Assembly (NCBI GenBank): GCA_030145625.1
Contig: JAQYVF010000042.1
Location: forward strand, 1-41,241
From: Desulfocapsa sp.
GTDB lineage: Bacteria; Desulfobacterota; Desulfobulbia; Desulfobulbales; Desulfocapsaceae
Reading direction: 5' to 3'
Length of the DNA stretch: 41,241 nucleotides
The translations under genes and the position numbers were made by a program. A model generated the notes under the pieces. It was not told the DNA's origin. It searched no databases and worked only from the letters and a program-made list of their open reading frames with translations. Position 1 is the stretch's first letter. The number at the start of each line of letters is the position of its first letter. Shown here in pieces: positions 10,411-20,464 of the stretch.

Positions 10411-12333
10411 TTACTTTTTGTCGTCTTTGACTTCTTCAAAGTCGGCGTCAACGACATCGTCATCCTGCTTTGCACCAGCATCACCGGCAGCACCGCCTGC
10501 AGCCCCATCAGCACCAGGGGTTTCCTGAGAAGCCTGAGCATACATGAGTTCGGCCAGCTTGTGTGAAGCCTTGGTCAGCTCTTCCACAGCGGCATTGATA
10601 GCAGCGGTATCGTCACCTTCAATGGCCTTTTTCACATTTTCAATCTCACGATCCACATTCCCTTTTGTCTCTTCATCCACCTTATCACCGAGGTCTTTCA
10701 GTGACTTCCCGGAGGCATGCATCAGACCGTCAGCGTTGTTACGGGCATCGACCAGCTCTTTACGTTTCTTATCTTCATCGGCATGAAGTTCAGCATCCTG
10801 CTTCATCTTCTCAATCTCCTCCTCAGTAAGTCCTGAAGAAGCGGTGATACGGATAGACTGTTCCTTGTTGGTGCCGAGATCCTTGGCTGAAACATGGAGA
10901 ATACCGTTGGCATCCAGGTCAAAGGAGACCTCGATCTGCGGTACTCCACGTGGTGAAGGTGGAATATCAGAAAGCTCGAAACGACCGATGGTCTTGTTAT
11001 CCTGCGCCATTTCACGTTCACCCTGAAGCACATGGATAGAAACCGCCGGCTGATTATCTGCCGCAGTGGAGAAGACCTGACTCTTTTTAGTTGGAACCGT
11101 GGTATTCCTCTCGATCAGCTTGGTAGTCACACCACCCAGAGTCTCGATTCCCAGAGAAAGAGGAGTTACATCGAGGAGAAGAACGTCTTTCACATCACCC
11201 TGCAGAACACCGCCTTGAATAGCAGCACCGATGGCTACGACCTCATCCGGGTTCACGCCCTTATGCGGGGCCTTACCAAAGATCTCCTGTACCTTCTCCT
11301 GAACCTTGGGCATCCGGCTCATACCACCCACCAGAATCACCTCATCGATATCAGAGGCGGTAATTCCGGCATCTTTAAGGGCGATTTCACATGGGCCCAC
11401 GGTACGTTCCACCAGATCTTCTACCAGGCTCTCATACTTGGCCCGGGTCAATTTTATATTCAGATGCTTAGGGCCGGTGGCGTCAGCAGTAATAAAAGGA
11501 AGGTTGATATCGGTTTCAAGGGTGGTGGAAAGCTCCATCTTGGCCTTTTCGCCCTCTTCTTTAAGACGCTGCAATGCCATTTTATCAGTACGCAGATCAA
11601 TTCCCTGATCGCGATTAAACTCGTCTGCCAGCCAGTTGACAATACGCATATCAAAGTCTTCACCACCGAGGAACGTATCACCGTGGGTAGACTTCACTTC
11701 AAAAACACCATCACCTATCTCGAGAATAGAAACATCAAATGTTCCACCACCGAGATCAAAAACTGCTATCTTCTCTTCACCTTTCTTATCCAGGCCATAG
11801 GCAAGGGAGGCCGCTGTGGGCTCGTTGATAATGCGCTGCACATTGAGACCGGCAATCTTTCCGGCATCTTTAGTGGCCTGACGCTGGGCATCGTTAAAAT
11901 AGGCGGGAACAGTAACCACCGCATCGGTCACTTCTTCTCCCAGGTATTCTTCAGCAGTCTGCTTCATCTTGCCAAGTATCATGGCTGAGACCTCTGCCGG
12001 GGTGTAGGATTTTCCTTCCACCTCAATGGCAGCACTGCCACCTTTTCCTTCGGTGATCTTGAACGGGCTGATCTCAACAGATTTCTGCACCTCTGCATCA
12101 CTGAACTTACGACCAATGAGGCGCTTGATGGCGTATAAGGTCCGCTCCGGATTGGTAACGGCCTGCCGTTTTGCAACCTGACCGACCATTCGCTCGTTGT
12201 TATCTGCAAATGCGACAATGGAAGGTGTGGTTCGGTTACCCTCCACGTTGGCAATAACCGTAGGATCGCCGCCTTCCATTATTGCCACGCATGAGTTTGT
12301 TGTTCCCAGGTCTATTCCAATTATCTTTCCCAT
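10411..12333 (-). CDS. dnaK: Molecular chaperone DnaK (Hsp70)
   Basis: ATP-driven chaperone that works with DnaJ and GrpE on unfolded proteins. Full length at 640 residues. The nucleotide-binding domain starts [17 protein letters not shown] and contains [43 protein letters not shown] and [14 protein letters not shown]. The substrate domain has [14 protein letters not shown] and VLQGERE. The helical lid ends in a Gly/Ala-rich stretch and the acidic [15 protein letters not shown] tail typical of bacterial DnaK. AAGGAG precedes the ATG. It follows grpE by about 200 bases; no dnaJ or hrcA is in the window. Confidence 0.99.
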   Translation of the reverse strand: MGKIIGIDLGTTNSCVAIMEGGDPTVIANVEGNRTTPSIVAFADNNERMVGQVAKRQAVTNPERTLYAIKRLIGRKFSDAEVQKSVEISPFKITEGKGGSAAIEVEGKSYTPAEVSAMILGKMKQTAEEYLGEEVTDAVVTVPAYFNDAQRQATKDAGKIAGLNVQRIINEPTAASLAYGLDKKGEEKIAVFDLGGGTFDVSILEIGDGVFEVKSTHGDTFLGGEDFDMRIVNWLADEFNRDQGIDLRTDKMALQRLKEEGEKAKMELSTTLETDINLPFITADATGPKHLNIKLTRAKYESLVEDLVERTVGPCEIALKDAGITASDIDEVILVGGMSRMPKVQEKVQEIFGKAPHKGVNPDEVVAIGAAIQGGVLQGDVKDVLLLDVTPLSLGIETLGGVTTKLIERNTTVPTKKSQVFSTAADNQPAVSIHVLQGEREMAQDNKTIGRFELSDIPPSPRGVPQIEVSFDLDANGILHVSAKDLGTNKEQSIRITASSGLTEEEIEKMKQDAELHADEDKKRKELVDARNNADGLMHASGKSLKDLGDKVDEETKGNVDREIENVKKAIEGDDTAAINAAVEELTKASHKLAELMYAQASQETPGADGAAGGAAGDAGAKQDDDVVDADFEEVKDDKK

Positions 12334-12508
12334 GGCTATCTCCTTATATCGATGTACAAAATCGCTTCCGCTTCACGGAATGCGTTATATTCTAGTTAGT
12401 TTTGAGTGTCACCGGACAGGGTAACGGACAGAATGCGCTTTCTCCCTGTAACGCCCGGTTAATTGTTCATAACAACACTTGCTACAGTGCGCATCATCTT
12501 TGATTTGT

Positions 12509-12534
12509 CAAGCAGTTGAAACCAAGCAGTTGAA
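12509..12534. repeat. Direct repeat of CAAGCAGTTGAA between dnaK and grpE
   Basis: Two perfect 12-bp copies (12509-12520 and 12523-12534) separated by two bases, starting five bases past the grpE stop. Function is unknown; it may be a small local duplication. Confidence 0.5.
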
Positions 12535-12539
12535 CTTTT

Positions 12540-13127
12540 TCATTCAGAAGCCTGATCCCCGGCAGAAACAATGACTTTAGCTGCACGAAGAAGGCGATCT
12601 TTATAGTGATACCCCTTTTCAAACTCGTTTAACACATGGTTGGCTGGAACCGTATCACTGGCCTCCATGGTCAGAGCTTCCTGGACAGTGGGATCAAAAG
12701 GAAGACCAACGCTATCAACGGATCGGACTTCAAACTTTTCCAGGGTAGAGAGAAGACTCTTCAGAGTCAGCTGTACACCTTCGAGCAGAGATGCCAGGCC
12801 CTGGTCCGCATCAACATCCCCTGTCTCTCCCTGATGGCTGACAGCACGTTCAAGGTTATCGACCACCGGAAGGATCTCACGAAAGATCGGTTCTCCTGCA
12901 TACTTCATGGCAGCTGTCCGCTCCCTTGTCATTCGCTTCTTGTAATTTTCAAATTCAGCGGCAATGCGTAGCATCTGGTCTTTCTGTTCCGCTACCTCCG
13001 CCTTGGTATCGGCAAGTTCTTTTGCCAGATCCTGCACGGGATCTGCCTCTTCTTCTACAAGAAGTTCTTCTTCCTGCAAGACAGCCTCTTCTTCCAGAAT
13101 CTCCCCTTGCTTCTTTTCTTCGCTCAC
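12540..13127 (-). CDS. grpE: Nucleotide exchange factor GrpE
   Basis: Releases ADP from DnaK. 195 residues: an acidic, coiled-coil N-terminus (about 1-60, rich in Glu) precedes the conserved FENYKKRMTRER block. The C-terminal wing has LLSTLEKFEVRSVDSVGLPFDPTVQEALTM and KGYHYKDRLLRAAKVIVS. The in-frame start is GTG with a GGGG stretch upstream; the ATG five bases earlier is out of frame. It is first in the grpE-dnaK transcript, about 115 bases after a sigma70-like promoter (13242-13270). Confidence 0.97.
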   Translation of the reverse strand: MSEEKKQGEILEEEAVLQEEELLVEEEADPVQDLAKELADTKAEVAEQKDQMLRIAAEFENYKKRMTRERTAAMKYAGEPIFREILPVVDNLERAVSHQGETGDVDADQGLASLLEGVQLTLKSLLSTLEKFEVRSVDSVGLPFDPTVQEALTMEASDTVPANHVLNEFEKGYHYKDRLLRAAKVIVSAGDQASE

Positions 13128-13241
13128 CCATTCCCCCTATAATCTTTATTACGATGTAAGTATTTTATTAGCCAGCTGACCTGCGTCCTTCTCTTTGCTG
13201 TCATTTCCTGACTATTATTCGGATGTCACACACCTGGCGGA

Positions 13242-13270
13242 ACAATAAGTAGCGCTATTTTCCTTGTCAA
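13242..13270 (-). promoter_or_regulatory. Sigma70-type promoter for grpE-dnaK
   Basis: On the minus strand TTGACA (13270-13265) and TATTGT (13247-13242) are separated by 17 bases. The spacer includes the palindrome AGCGCT. No CIRCE element (TTAGCACTC inverted repeat) and no clear sigma32 promoter is visible in the 130 bases before grpE, so heat-shock control is not evident here. Confidence 0.7.
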
Positions 13271-13345
13271 GCCGGAGGGGCGAAGAATTCAATGAGATTA
13301 TAACCCTCTCTGCCTGCTGGAAAGGTACACGCTTCAGATTAGAGA

Positions 13346-13389
13346 GCTGTAAAAGAAAAATAAAAAAACTGAGGATAGACTTTTACAGC
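13346..13389. other. 10-bp perfect inverted repeat in the grpE-moxR intergenic gap
   Basis: GCTGTAAAAG (13346-13355) and CTTTTACAGC (13380-13389) are perfect complements around an A-rich 24-base centre. The 13271-13660 stretch holds no credible gene; the short frames across it have no coding features. It lies between divergent transcription units and could be a regulator site. Confidence 0.45.
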
Positions 13390-13660
13390 GAATATAGTGC
13401 CCTGCTTTACCCATACCCTCTATTGACGCTTCTTCATGCCAGTTAACAGGCTTCCCGGTTTTTAGGATATTTTCTCCATTTGATGCCGCTACCTTGCCAA
13501 GGGCCACTGCACTACTTAATTTGTCCCTTATCGTTATCACAACAGGATCGACTTCCTGATTTTAGTCTGATTTATTTTGCATTAGCCAAAAATTACGCTG
13601 CAAACGAAATCCTGCAAAATGCCCCCATCTATTCTATCCATTCCTTGAGAGAAAGCAGTT

Positions 13661-14632
13661 ATGAGTATTACCAGAATGAAACCACCATCCCCCCCCTCAA
13701 AAAACAGGAGCGACCTGCACACCGTTTTCGAACAAATCACAGAACAGGTCGGCCAGGTCATTTTCGGAAAGCAGGAGCAGGTACAACTCGCCCTCTGTTG
13801 CCTCTTTGCCCAAGGCCATCTCCTCATAGAGGATATACCCGGTATCGGCAAAACAACTCTGGCAAAGGTGTTGGCCGAAACCCTGGGCCTGGATTTTCGC
13901 AGAGTCCAGTGTACCAGTGATATGTTACCCGGAGACATCCTCGGCGTTTCTGTTTTCGAACAAAAAAGCGGCAACTTCATATTCCACCAGGGACCAATCT
14001 TCACCCAGGTTTTGCTTTCCGACGAGATTAACCGCACCACGCCCAAGACCCAGAGTGCTCTGCTCGAAGCAATGGAAGAAGTTCAGGTTACCATCGAGGG
14101 AAAAACCCGCCCTCTGCCGACCCCCTTTTTCGTCATTGCAACATTAAATCCTCTGGAACAGGCCGGCACCTTTCCACTGCCGGAGTCACAACTTGACCGC
14201 TTTCTTTTCCGTATCAAACTCGGGTATCCGGACCGTTCATCAGAACTCAAACTCCTGCGTAGCGGTGGTACCCAAAAGAAGAGCAAAACGATACACCCCA
14301 TACTCTCTGCGGAAAAAGTTATTCAGTGCCAACAGATGGCTGCCAGGGTCCATGTTTCCGACCCCCTTGTGGAATATGTCCAGGATATCCTTGATCACAC
14401 CCGGAACTCCCCGGACTTTCATACGGGATTGTCCCCCCGCGCCGGCCTCTCACTGGTTCGAGCTTCTCAGGCCTGGGCATTCATAAACGGCAGAGACTAC
14501 TGTCTCCCCGAGGACGTCCAGAAACTGCTCCCCTTTGTCGCCAGCCACCGTCTGCACCGGCTCGACAGCCAGGCTGAAATGAGCCATGACGAACTCATGG
14601 GTCTGCTGCTCACCGTTCCTGTCCCTGCATGA
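13661..14632 (+). CDS. MoxR-family AAA+ ATPase
   Basis: MoxR ATPases act as chaperone-like partners of the proteins encoded with them, usually a DUF58 protein. Walker A is in EDIPGIGKTTLAK (about 57-69), Walker B in LLSDEINRTTPKTQSALLEAMEE (D121, E122), followed by sensor 1 (VIATLNPLEQAGTFPLPESQLDRF) and the arginine-finger region. The C-terminal lid has the usual SPRAGLSLVRASQAWA and LPEDVQKLLPFVASHRL. 323 residues is normal. Its stop overlaps the next start (ATGA), so it is coupled to the DUF58 gene. Confidence 0.95.
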   Translation: MSITRMKPPSPPSKNRSDLHTVFEQITEQVGQVIFGKQEQVQLALCCLFAQGHLLIEDIPGIGKTTLAKVLAETLGLDFRRVQCTSDMLPGDILGVSVFEQKSGNFIFHQGPIFTQVLLSDEINRTTPKTQSALLEAMEEVQVTIEGKTRPLPTPFFVIATLNPLEQAGTFPLPESQLDRFLFRIKLGYPDRSSELKLLRSGGTQKKSKTIHPILSAEKVIQCQQMAARVHVSDPLVEYVQDILDHTRNSPDFHTGLSPRAGLSLVRASQAWAFINGRDYCLPEDVQKLLPFVASHRLHRLDSQAEMSHDELMGLLLTVPVPA

Positions 14633-15594
14633 AAAATCCTGTTGTTTTCATAGCCGCTTCTATCCGGAAACGGTTAAAGATAAAAGAACGGACGATTTTG
14701 CCGATCAAGCTCCGGCACCGCTATCTCTACATTCTTCCCACCCGCCATGGATTGGTCTTTTTTGCCATACTAATGGCAATTCTTGTCGGGTCCATAAACC
14801 ATAACAATAATCTTGGTTTCATCCTCGCCTTTCTCCTGGGAGGCATTTCCTTTATTTCTATTTTCCATACCTTCCGCAACCTGTCCGGCCTCACTCTCCT
14901 CTCAGCACGGGCAACCCCTGTTTTTGCCGGTCAGACAGCCTCCTTCGAGATCAGCATGGTAAATCCGGGATTAGCCAGGTACTCTCTCTCGTTCACTTTT
15001 GACAAAAAAGAAGAGATAAACATTGATCTGGCTGCAGGAGAAAAACAGGCCATCATTATCCCCCATGCCACCGACAAACGTGGAATATTGAAGCCAAACA
15101 TCCTCACCGTCTCCACAACCTATCCCCTTGGCCTCTTCCGCTGCTGGTCTCTCCTTTTTCTCGACACCCAGTGTCTTGTTTATCCCAGGCCTGTCCCGGG
15201 ACCGACAATCACTGCCTCGGGCCTGAAGAAAGACGACAATGAAGGAAAGAGCGGTGGCCCCGGTGTAGATGATTTTGCCGGTCTGAAAAGCTATCAGCCC
15301 GGAGACCCCTTTCAACATCTCTCATGGAAATCTTTTTCACGCGGCCAGGGACTGCAACGAAAAGTCTTTGCAGGGCAAATGGGCAAGACCATCTATTTCG
15401 ATCTTGCTGCCCTGCCCGGACAAGACCTGGAATGGAAACTTTCCCGCATCTGCCACATGATCCTTCGAGCCGACACCCTTCGCATTGGTTACGGACTGCG
15501 GGCAGGCAGTCTTCTTATCGAACCGGCTCTCGGTGGTGAACATAAAAGCAATTGTCTGCGCAGACTCGCCCTTATAGGACAGGGAGAAAACTGA
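14629..15594 (+). CDS. DUF58 membrane protein
   Basis: 321 residues. Two hydrophobic segments (about 40-80) follow a basic N-terminus and place the rest outside the helix pair. The DUF58 signature occurs near residues 205-240 (DFAGLKSYQPGDPFQHLSWKSFSRG). The family resembles a vWA-like fold and is always found beside MoxR; its biochemical role is not settled. Start and stop both overlap neighbours by one to four bases, so this is a tight three-gene operon. Confidence 0.92.
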   Translation: MKNPVVFIAASIRKRLKIKERTILPIKLRHRYLYILPTRHGLVFFAILMAILVGSINHNNNLGFILAFLLGGISFISIFHTFRNLSGLTLLSARATPVFAGQTASFEISMVNPGLARYSLSFTFDKKEEINIDLAAGEKQAIIIPHATDKRGILKPNILTVSTTYPLGLFRCWSLLFLDTQCLVYPRPVPGPTITASGLKKDDNEGKSGGPGVDDFAGLKSYQPGDPFQHLSWKSFSRGQGLQRKVFAGQMGKTIYFDLAALPGQDLEWKLSRICHMILRADTLRIGYGLRAGSLLIEPALGGEHKSNCLRRLALIGQGEN

Positions 15595-17579
15595 TGTTTG
15601 CGGATCGCCATACCATCCCCATACTGACCGCCGTTGTCATATGTACGCTGCCTCATTTTGCCAATGTTGCCCCATGGGTGGTTGTGGTCTGTCTCCTTCT
15701 CTGGACCTATACGGCAATAGCCGTCCGCAACAGCTGGGCAATACCTGGAAAACTCGGCAAAGGAATTCTGGCAGGAATACTGTCCTTTCTCGCCCTGACC
15801 ACCCATGAGGGATTCACCATTGAGGCATTTATAGCTCTCCTGGCGTTGATGATTTCTCTGAAACTCCTTGAAAATCAAGCCACTCGTGATCGGATGATCA
15901 CTGTCATCCTCTGCTACTTTCTTCTTGTTGGCGCATTATTTTTCGACGATTCCATCATTGCCACAGCCTATATGATATTCGCTGTTCTCAGCACCACAGC
16001 GGTCATGATTCATATCAATCGACCAAATGACGGTCTTTTGCCACCCCTCAAGCTGTCCGCAACTCTCATGATCCAGGCAATACCGATTATGCTGATCATG
16101 TTTTTGCTTTTTCCCCGTATCCAGGGAGGGTTGTGGGGGCGCACCCCTGTCAATTCCGGGCGCACAGGCTTTTCCGATGAAATAACCTTTGGCGCAATCG
16201 CCCAGCTTGCCCAAAATCATGAGGTGGCATTCCGTGTAGAATTCGCTGAAGAACCACCAGCCAGAGACAAGCTGTACTGGCGGGGCATCGTTCTCTGGGA
16301 ATTTAACGGCACCACCTGGCTCCGCGGTAGTGAACGATGGAGAACGCCACCGTCGTTGCAGGAGACCACACAACAAATTTCCTATACTCTCACCTTGGAA
16401 CCGCACAATGAACATTGGCTGATCGCTCTCGATCTGCCCATGCGTGTTTCCTACCGACGCGCATGGCTTCTCAATGATCACGCAGTATACAGTTGGAGAC
16501 GGATTTCTCAGCGAATTGCCTACAGCGGAGAATCGTACCTGGAAGCCAAAGCCATCGGCTCGCCAAAGCAGCAGGAAAGTGGGCTCCAACTCCCTGAAGA
16601 GGGTAACCCGCGAAGCCGGGAACTGGCTGCATCCTGGGCGGAACAGGCCCAAGATCCTGAACAGATAGTAGCGCTGGCGCTAAATTATTTCCGGGAACAC
16701 CCCTTTGTCTATAGCCTGAATCCAGGGACCCTGGACACTGACGACGAGACAGCCGACTCCACAAACCTGATGGATCGTTTTCTGTTCGACAGTCGCAAAG
16801 GGTTCTGCGAACATTACGCCTGTTCATTCGCCTTTCTCATGCGTAGTGCCGGAATACCTGCCCGTATCGTGGCAGGATACCAGGGAGGGAGTATTAATCG
16901 CTATGGCGGATACCTGGTGGTAAGACAATCCGATGCCCATGCCTGGTGCGAAGTGTGGCTCCCCACTCAAGGCTGGGTACGTATTGACCCCACAGCTGCC
17001 GTGGCTCCGGAACGGTTACAAAATGATGCCAGCAATGTCCTTCCAGCCGGAGAAATGACTCGCACCTGGGCTTTTTTCCGCACAGGACCTCTGGCAAAAT
17101 GGCTGGAACCGATGGCCAGTGCATGGGATCTGGCAAACAGCCTTTGGAATCGATGGGTTATGGGCTATTCTGCTTCGGAACAGCTTAACATTTTTTCTCG
17201 CCTGGGAATTCACCTGAATGCTCGCAAAGATCTTGCCAAACGACTTGGTATCTTTCTGGCATCAGCACTGCCACTGCTCCTGCTCGCTGGTTTTCTCATC
17301 TCCCGTAGAAGAAATGTTACAGGAGATAAGATTGCCATATACTGGCTGAACTTCTGTCAAAAACTTGGTGATATTGGCCTGGTCAGGTCTCCCGGACAAG
17401 GCCCAAGAGACTACATGCAATATATCCTCGACCATCGCTCCGATCTCGAGGGATCGACACGTGAGATAGTGACCCTCTACATTGCTCTGCGTTATGGCAA
17501 GCATGCAAAAGATGAGGATATCAAAAAACTGGGAAACCTTATCAAACATTTCGCACCACGGAAGCGACAAACTCAATAA
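15594..17579 (+). CDS. TgpA-like membrane transglutaminase
   Basis: About 661 residues from the ATG at 15594, which shares its A with the DUF58 stop and has GGGAG upstream; an earlier in-frame ATG at 15552 lies inside the DUF58 gene. Five to six N-terminal membrane segments (to about residue 180) precede a periplasmic region. The transglutaminase core has the triad Cys405 (RKGFCEHYACSFAFLMR), His449 (SDAHAWCEVW) and Asp465 (WVRIDPTAAV). A further membrane helix near 560-580 and a cytoplasmic C-terminal domain follow, as in TgpA (DUF3488/transglutaminase/DUF4129). It probably crosslinks or cleaves envelope substrates; with moxR and DUF58 it makes the common accessory-envelope operon. Confidence 0.93.
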   Translation: MFADRHTIPILTAVVICTLPHFANVAPWVVVVCLLLWTYTAIAVRNSWAIPGKLGKGILAGILSFLALTTHEGFTIEAFIALLALMISLKLLENQATRDRMITVILCYFLLVGALFFDDSIIATAYMIFAVLSTTAVMIHINRPNDGLLPPLKLSATLMIQAIPIMLIMFLLFPRIQGGLWGRTPVNSGRTGFSDEITFGAIAQLAQNHEVAFRVEFAEEPPARDKLYWRGIVLWEFNGTTWLRGSERWRTPPSLQETTQQISYTLTLEPHNEHWLIALDLPMRVSYRRAWLLNDHAVYSWRRISQRIAYSGESYLEAKAIGSPKQQESGLQLPEEGNPRSRELAASWAEQAQDPEQIVALALNYFREHPFVYSLNPGTLDTDDETADSTNLMDRFLFDSRKGFCEHYACSFAFLMRSAGIPARIVAGYQGGSINRYGGYLVVRQSDAHAWCEVWLPTQGWVRIDPTAAVAPERLQNDASNVLPAGEMTRTWAFFRTGPLAKWLEPMASAWDLANSLWNRWVMGYSASEQLNIFSRLGIHLNARKDLAKRLGIFLASALPLLLLAGFLISRRRNVTGDKIAIYWLNFCQKLGDIGLVRSPGQGPRDYMQYILDHRSDLEGSTREIVTLYIALRYGKHAKDEDIKKLGNLIKHFAPRKRQTQ

Positions 17580-17724
17580 CACTATGTCATTACTTATTTT
17601 TTCACACACAACCTCATCCTCCCCCCTTACCAATTCATCAAGCCGCCCTTTTTGCCTTTCATCTTCCCGAAAAAGACAATATAGTAGCCGGTATCATTTC
17701 CTATTTTATCCTATGGAGACATAA

Positions 17725-18798
17725 ATGGAGTTCGAACCAAAATGGATCGCCTGGGAGATCACCAGGCGCTGTAACCTCAAGTGTGTACACTGCCGTTCCT
17801 CATCTGAGCTCGACATTGCCGGGCATCCGGATTTTTCCTTTGATGAGGCCAAACGCATCATTGATGACATTGCCTCATATGGTTCTCCGGTAATGGTGCT
17901 CTCCGGCGGCGAGCCCCTCCTTCGCGAGGATGTCTTTGATATTGCCAAATATGGCGACTCAAAAGGGCTGCGCATGTGCCTTGCCACCAACGGCACCCTG
18001 GTAACATCTGAGATTTGCGAAAATATAAAAGATGCCGGAATCAAGATGGTCTCCCTCAGCCTCGACGGAGCCAAGGCCGCGACCCACGACAACTTCCGCA
18101 ACCAGGAAGGGGCCTTTGACGGGACCATGAACGCCATCAAGCTCTTCAACGAACATGGCATCCCCTTTCTCATCAATTCCTCCTTCACCGTCCGTAACCG
18201 CGAGGAAATCCCTGATATCTATAAACTGGTGAAGAAACTGGGGGCCACGGCCTGGTACATGTTCATGATCGTGCCCACGGGCCGGGCCGAGGATATCATG
18301 GAAGAGCTGATTCCGGAGAAGGTCTACGACGAGATCCTGGAGTGGCATTACGAGATGGAGAAAAATGAGGATGAACTTCTCATGCGCCCCACCTGCGCCC
18401 CCCATTATTACCGAATCGTACGCCAGAAAGCCAAAGAGGAAAACAGTACCTTTAAACGCCGTAACCTCAAGTTTTCCACCGGTGGCTCCAAGGGCTGCCT
18501 GGCAGGACAACTCATCTGTCTCATTGATGTGGATGAAAACGTCCTTCCCTGCAGTTACTTTCCAAAAGCCGCCGGCAACCTCAAGGAACAGTCCTTCAAA
18601 GAGGTGTGGGAAGACTCATCTCTCTTTCACGAGATGCGCGATTTTAAGGGTTACAAAGACAACTGCGGTTCCTGCGAATATGTTAATGTCTGCGGCGGTT
18701 GTCGGGCCCGTGCCTATGCCATGACCGGCGACTACCTGGCCCAGGAACCCTTCTGCAACTATATACCGAGAAGTATACAGGCAAAAAAAGAGAAGTAA
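17725..18798 (+). CDS. ahbC: Radical SAM/SPASM protein, AhbC-like (12,18-didecarboxysiroheme to Fe-coproporphyrin step)
   Basis: 357 residues. The radical SAM cluster is C16xxxC20xxC23 in [14 protein letters not shown], with the SAM-binding [10 protein letters not shown] next. The C-terminal SPASM-type cysteines lie in [31 protein letters not shown]. The overall pattern, including [39 protein letters not shown] and [11 protein letters not shown], matches the AhbC/AhbD proteins of the alternative heme pathway in sulfate reducers. I favour AhbC over AhbD from recalled motifs, not from an alignment. GGAG precedes the ATG. It is first in a likely operon with hemE, an HD gene and an MBL gene. Confidence 0.8.
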   Translation: MEFEPKWIAWEITRRCNLKCVHCRSSSELDIAGHPDFSFDEAKRIIDDIASYGSPVMVLSGGEPLLREDVFDIAKYGDSKGLRMCLATNGTLVTSEICENIKDAGIKMVSLSLDGAKAATHDNFRNQEGAFDGTMNAIKLFNEHGIPFLINSSFTVRNREEIPDIYKLVKKLGATAWYMFMIVPTGRAEDIMEELIPEKVYDEILEWHYEMEKNEDELLMRPTCAPHYYRIVRQKAKEENSTFKRRNLKFSTGGSKGCLAGQLICLIDVDENVLPCSYFPKAAGNLKEQSFKEVWEDSSLFHEMRDFKGYKDNCGSCEYVNVCGGCRARAYAMTGDYLAQEPFCNYIPRSIQAKKEK

Positions 18799-18835
18799 AA
18801 AACACAACAACCCTCCACAACCCCAAAAATATCCT

Positions 18836-19855
18836 ATGAACGATACATTCCTGAAAGCCTGTCGAGGCGAAGAGACCGATTACACTCCCATCTGGATCAT
18901 GCGCCAGGCCGGACGCTATCTCCCCGAATATCAGAAAGTCCGGGGCAAAGTGACCTTCCTTGAGCTGTGCAAGACCCCTGAGCTCTGCGTGGAAGTCACC
19001 CTCCAGCCCATCGACATCCTGGGCGTGGATGCGGCCATCCTCTTCTCAGATATCCTCATCCCCCTGGAGGCCATGGGCACCCCCCTGGAATTCCATGAGG
19101 GCAGAGGTCCGGTCTTTCCGGAGCCGATAAAAAGCCAGGCAGACCTTGACCAACTCATTATCCCGGACCCGGATGAGCACACCGGCTTTGTCATGGATAC
19201 CATCCGTCTCCTGCGCAAGGAGCTGCAGGTTCCGCTCATCGGTTTTGCAGGTGCCCCGTTCACCTGTGCCACCTACCTCATCGAAGGCGGCTCTTCCAAG
19301 GTTTTCTGGGAAACCAAGAAGATGATGTTCACCAATCCCGAACTCTTCCACAACATGATGGAAAAGATCACCAAAACCACCACGCTTTACCTGCTGGCCC
19401 AGGCCAAAGCCGGTGCCCAGGCCCTGCAGATCTTTGACTCCTGGGCAGGCGTTCTCGCCCCGGAGGACTTCAAGACCTTTGCCCTGCCCTATGTGCAGCG
19501 GATTATCCGCGACTTGCAGGAAACTGGCCTTCCCATCATCTACTTTGCCAACAACGGTGCCACCCTGCTGGAGATGTCTGAGAGTTCCGGGGCCGATGTC
19601 CTGGGCCTGGACTGGCGGATCAATATTGGTGATGCGGTTAGCCGCATAGGAAAAGTAGCCGTTCAGGGCAACCTGGATCCCTTTTCTCTGCTCCTGCCCA
19701 AGGATAAACTCAAGGCCCGCATAGGACGCATCCTTGACGATGCCAAAGATGCACACGGTCACATCTTCAATCTGGGTCACGGTATTCACCAATTCACCCC
19801 ACCGGATCAGGCAAAGGCAGCAGTGGAGTTCGTCCATGAATTAAGCCAAAGGTAA
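18836..19855 (+). CDS. hemE: Uroporphyrinogen decarboxylase
   Basis: Removes four carboxyls from uroporphyrinogen III to give coproporphyrinogen III. 339 residues, canonical: TPIWIMRQAGRYLPEYQ at the N-terminus, ILFSDILIPLEAMG, FAGAPFTCATYLIEGG, DSWAG, GLDWR, VQGNLDP and a C-terminal FNLGHGIHQFTPP. No good Shine-Dalgarno is seen before the ATG; with only 37 bases after ahbC, coupled expression is likely. A true HemE beside an AhbC-like enzyme is odd, because the siroheme route does not need coproporphyrinogen III. Confidence 0.96.
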   Translation: MNDTFLKACRGEETDYTPIWIMRQAGRYLPEYQKVRGKVTFLELCKTPELCVEVTLQPIDILGVDAAILFSDILIPLEAMGTPLEFHEGRGPVFPEPIKSQADLDQLIIPDPDEHTGFVMDTIRLLRKELQVPLIGFAGAPFTCATYLIEGGSSKVFWETKKMMFTNPELFHNMMEKITKTTTLYLLAQAKAGAQALQIFDSWAGVLAPEDFKTFALPYVQRIIRDLQETGLPIIYFANNGATLLEMSESSGADVLGLDWRINIGDAVSRIGKVAVQGNLDPFSLLLPKDKLKARIGRILDDAKDAHGHIFNLGHGIHQFTPPDQAKAAVEFVHELSQR

Positions 19856-19867
19856 CAGTGTAAGACC

Positions 19868-20464
19868 GTGCCTGTCCCCACCATCCAACAGTGCTACTCT
19901 CTCATGGATGAGTATGAAATGCTTGCCAACATCCGGGCCCATTCCCTGATGGTTACCAGAGTAGCAGCTGTCCTGCTTCAGGAGCTGGCAGATTGCCAGA
20001 AATCGCAAAGGGCGCAACCGGAGGCCAACCTGGTTCTGGCAGGCGCCCTACTCCATGACATCGCCAAGACCCAATGCCTGGATAGTCGCTGCAATCACGC
20101 CCAAGAGGGCGGAGATATCTGCCTGGAACTCGGATTCCCTGAAGTGGCCGAGGTGGTGCTGGAGCATGTTATACTGTCCGAATTTTCACCCAAGCGTTAT
20201 GCGGACGGTTTATTCCTGGCCAAGGAGCTGGTTTATTATGCGGATAAACGGGTGCGCCACGAAGAAATCGTCTCCCTGGAAGAGAGACTGGAATATATTC
20301 TGGAGCGCTACGGCAAGAATAACGCCGTACGCCACAATCTTATCAGAGAAAACTTCAGTCAGTGTCAACAACTGGAGAGTTTTCTCTTCTCCCCTCTGAC
20401 CATGCAACCCGATGACCTGAAAAGAGTTGTGGGCCATCACGATCCCCTCGCCCGGGAATTATGA
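19868..20464 (+). CDS. HD-domain phosphohydrolase
   Basis: 198 residues. Metal ligands are His25 (NIRAHSLMVTRVA) and His63-Asp64 (ALLHDIAKTQC), with further His in CNHAQEGG and LEHVILSEF and an Asp in YYADKRV. This is the pattern of small HD proteins that act on nucleotides or phosphate esters; the substrate cannot be read from sequence. The start is GTG, 12 bases after hemE, and the stop overlaps the MBL gene by 4 bases (ATGA). Confidence 0.82.
   Translation: MPVPTIQQCYSLMDEYEMLANIRAHSLMVTRVAAVLLQELADCQKSQRAQPEANLVLAGALLHDIAKTQCLDSRCNHAQEGGDICLELGFPEVAEVVLEHVILSEFSPKRYADGLFLAKELVYYADKRVRHEEIVSLEERLEYILERYGKNNAVRHNLIRENFSQCQQLESFLFSPLTMQPDDLKRVVGHHDPLAREL

Noticed and set aside
11032-11988. 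Plus-strand frame of 318 residues opposite dnaK
   Set aside because: Shadow of the strongly conserved dnaK coding strand.
13128-13270. CIRCE/HrcA or sigma32 control of grpE-dnaK
   Set aside because: No TTAGCACTC inverted repeat and no good heat-shock promoter; a sigma70-type promoter is clear.
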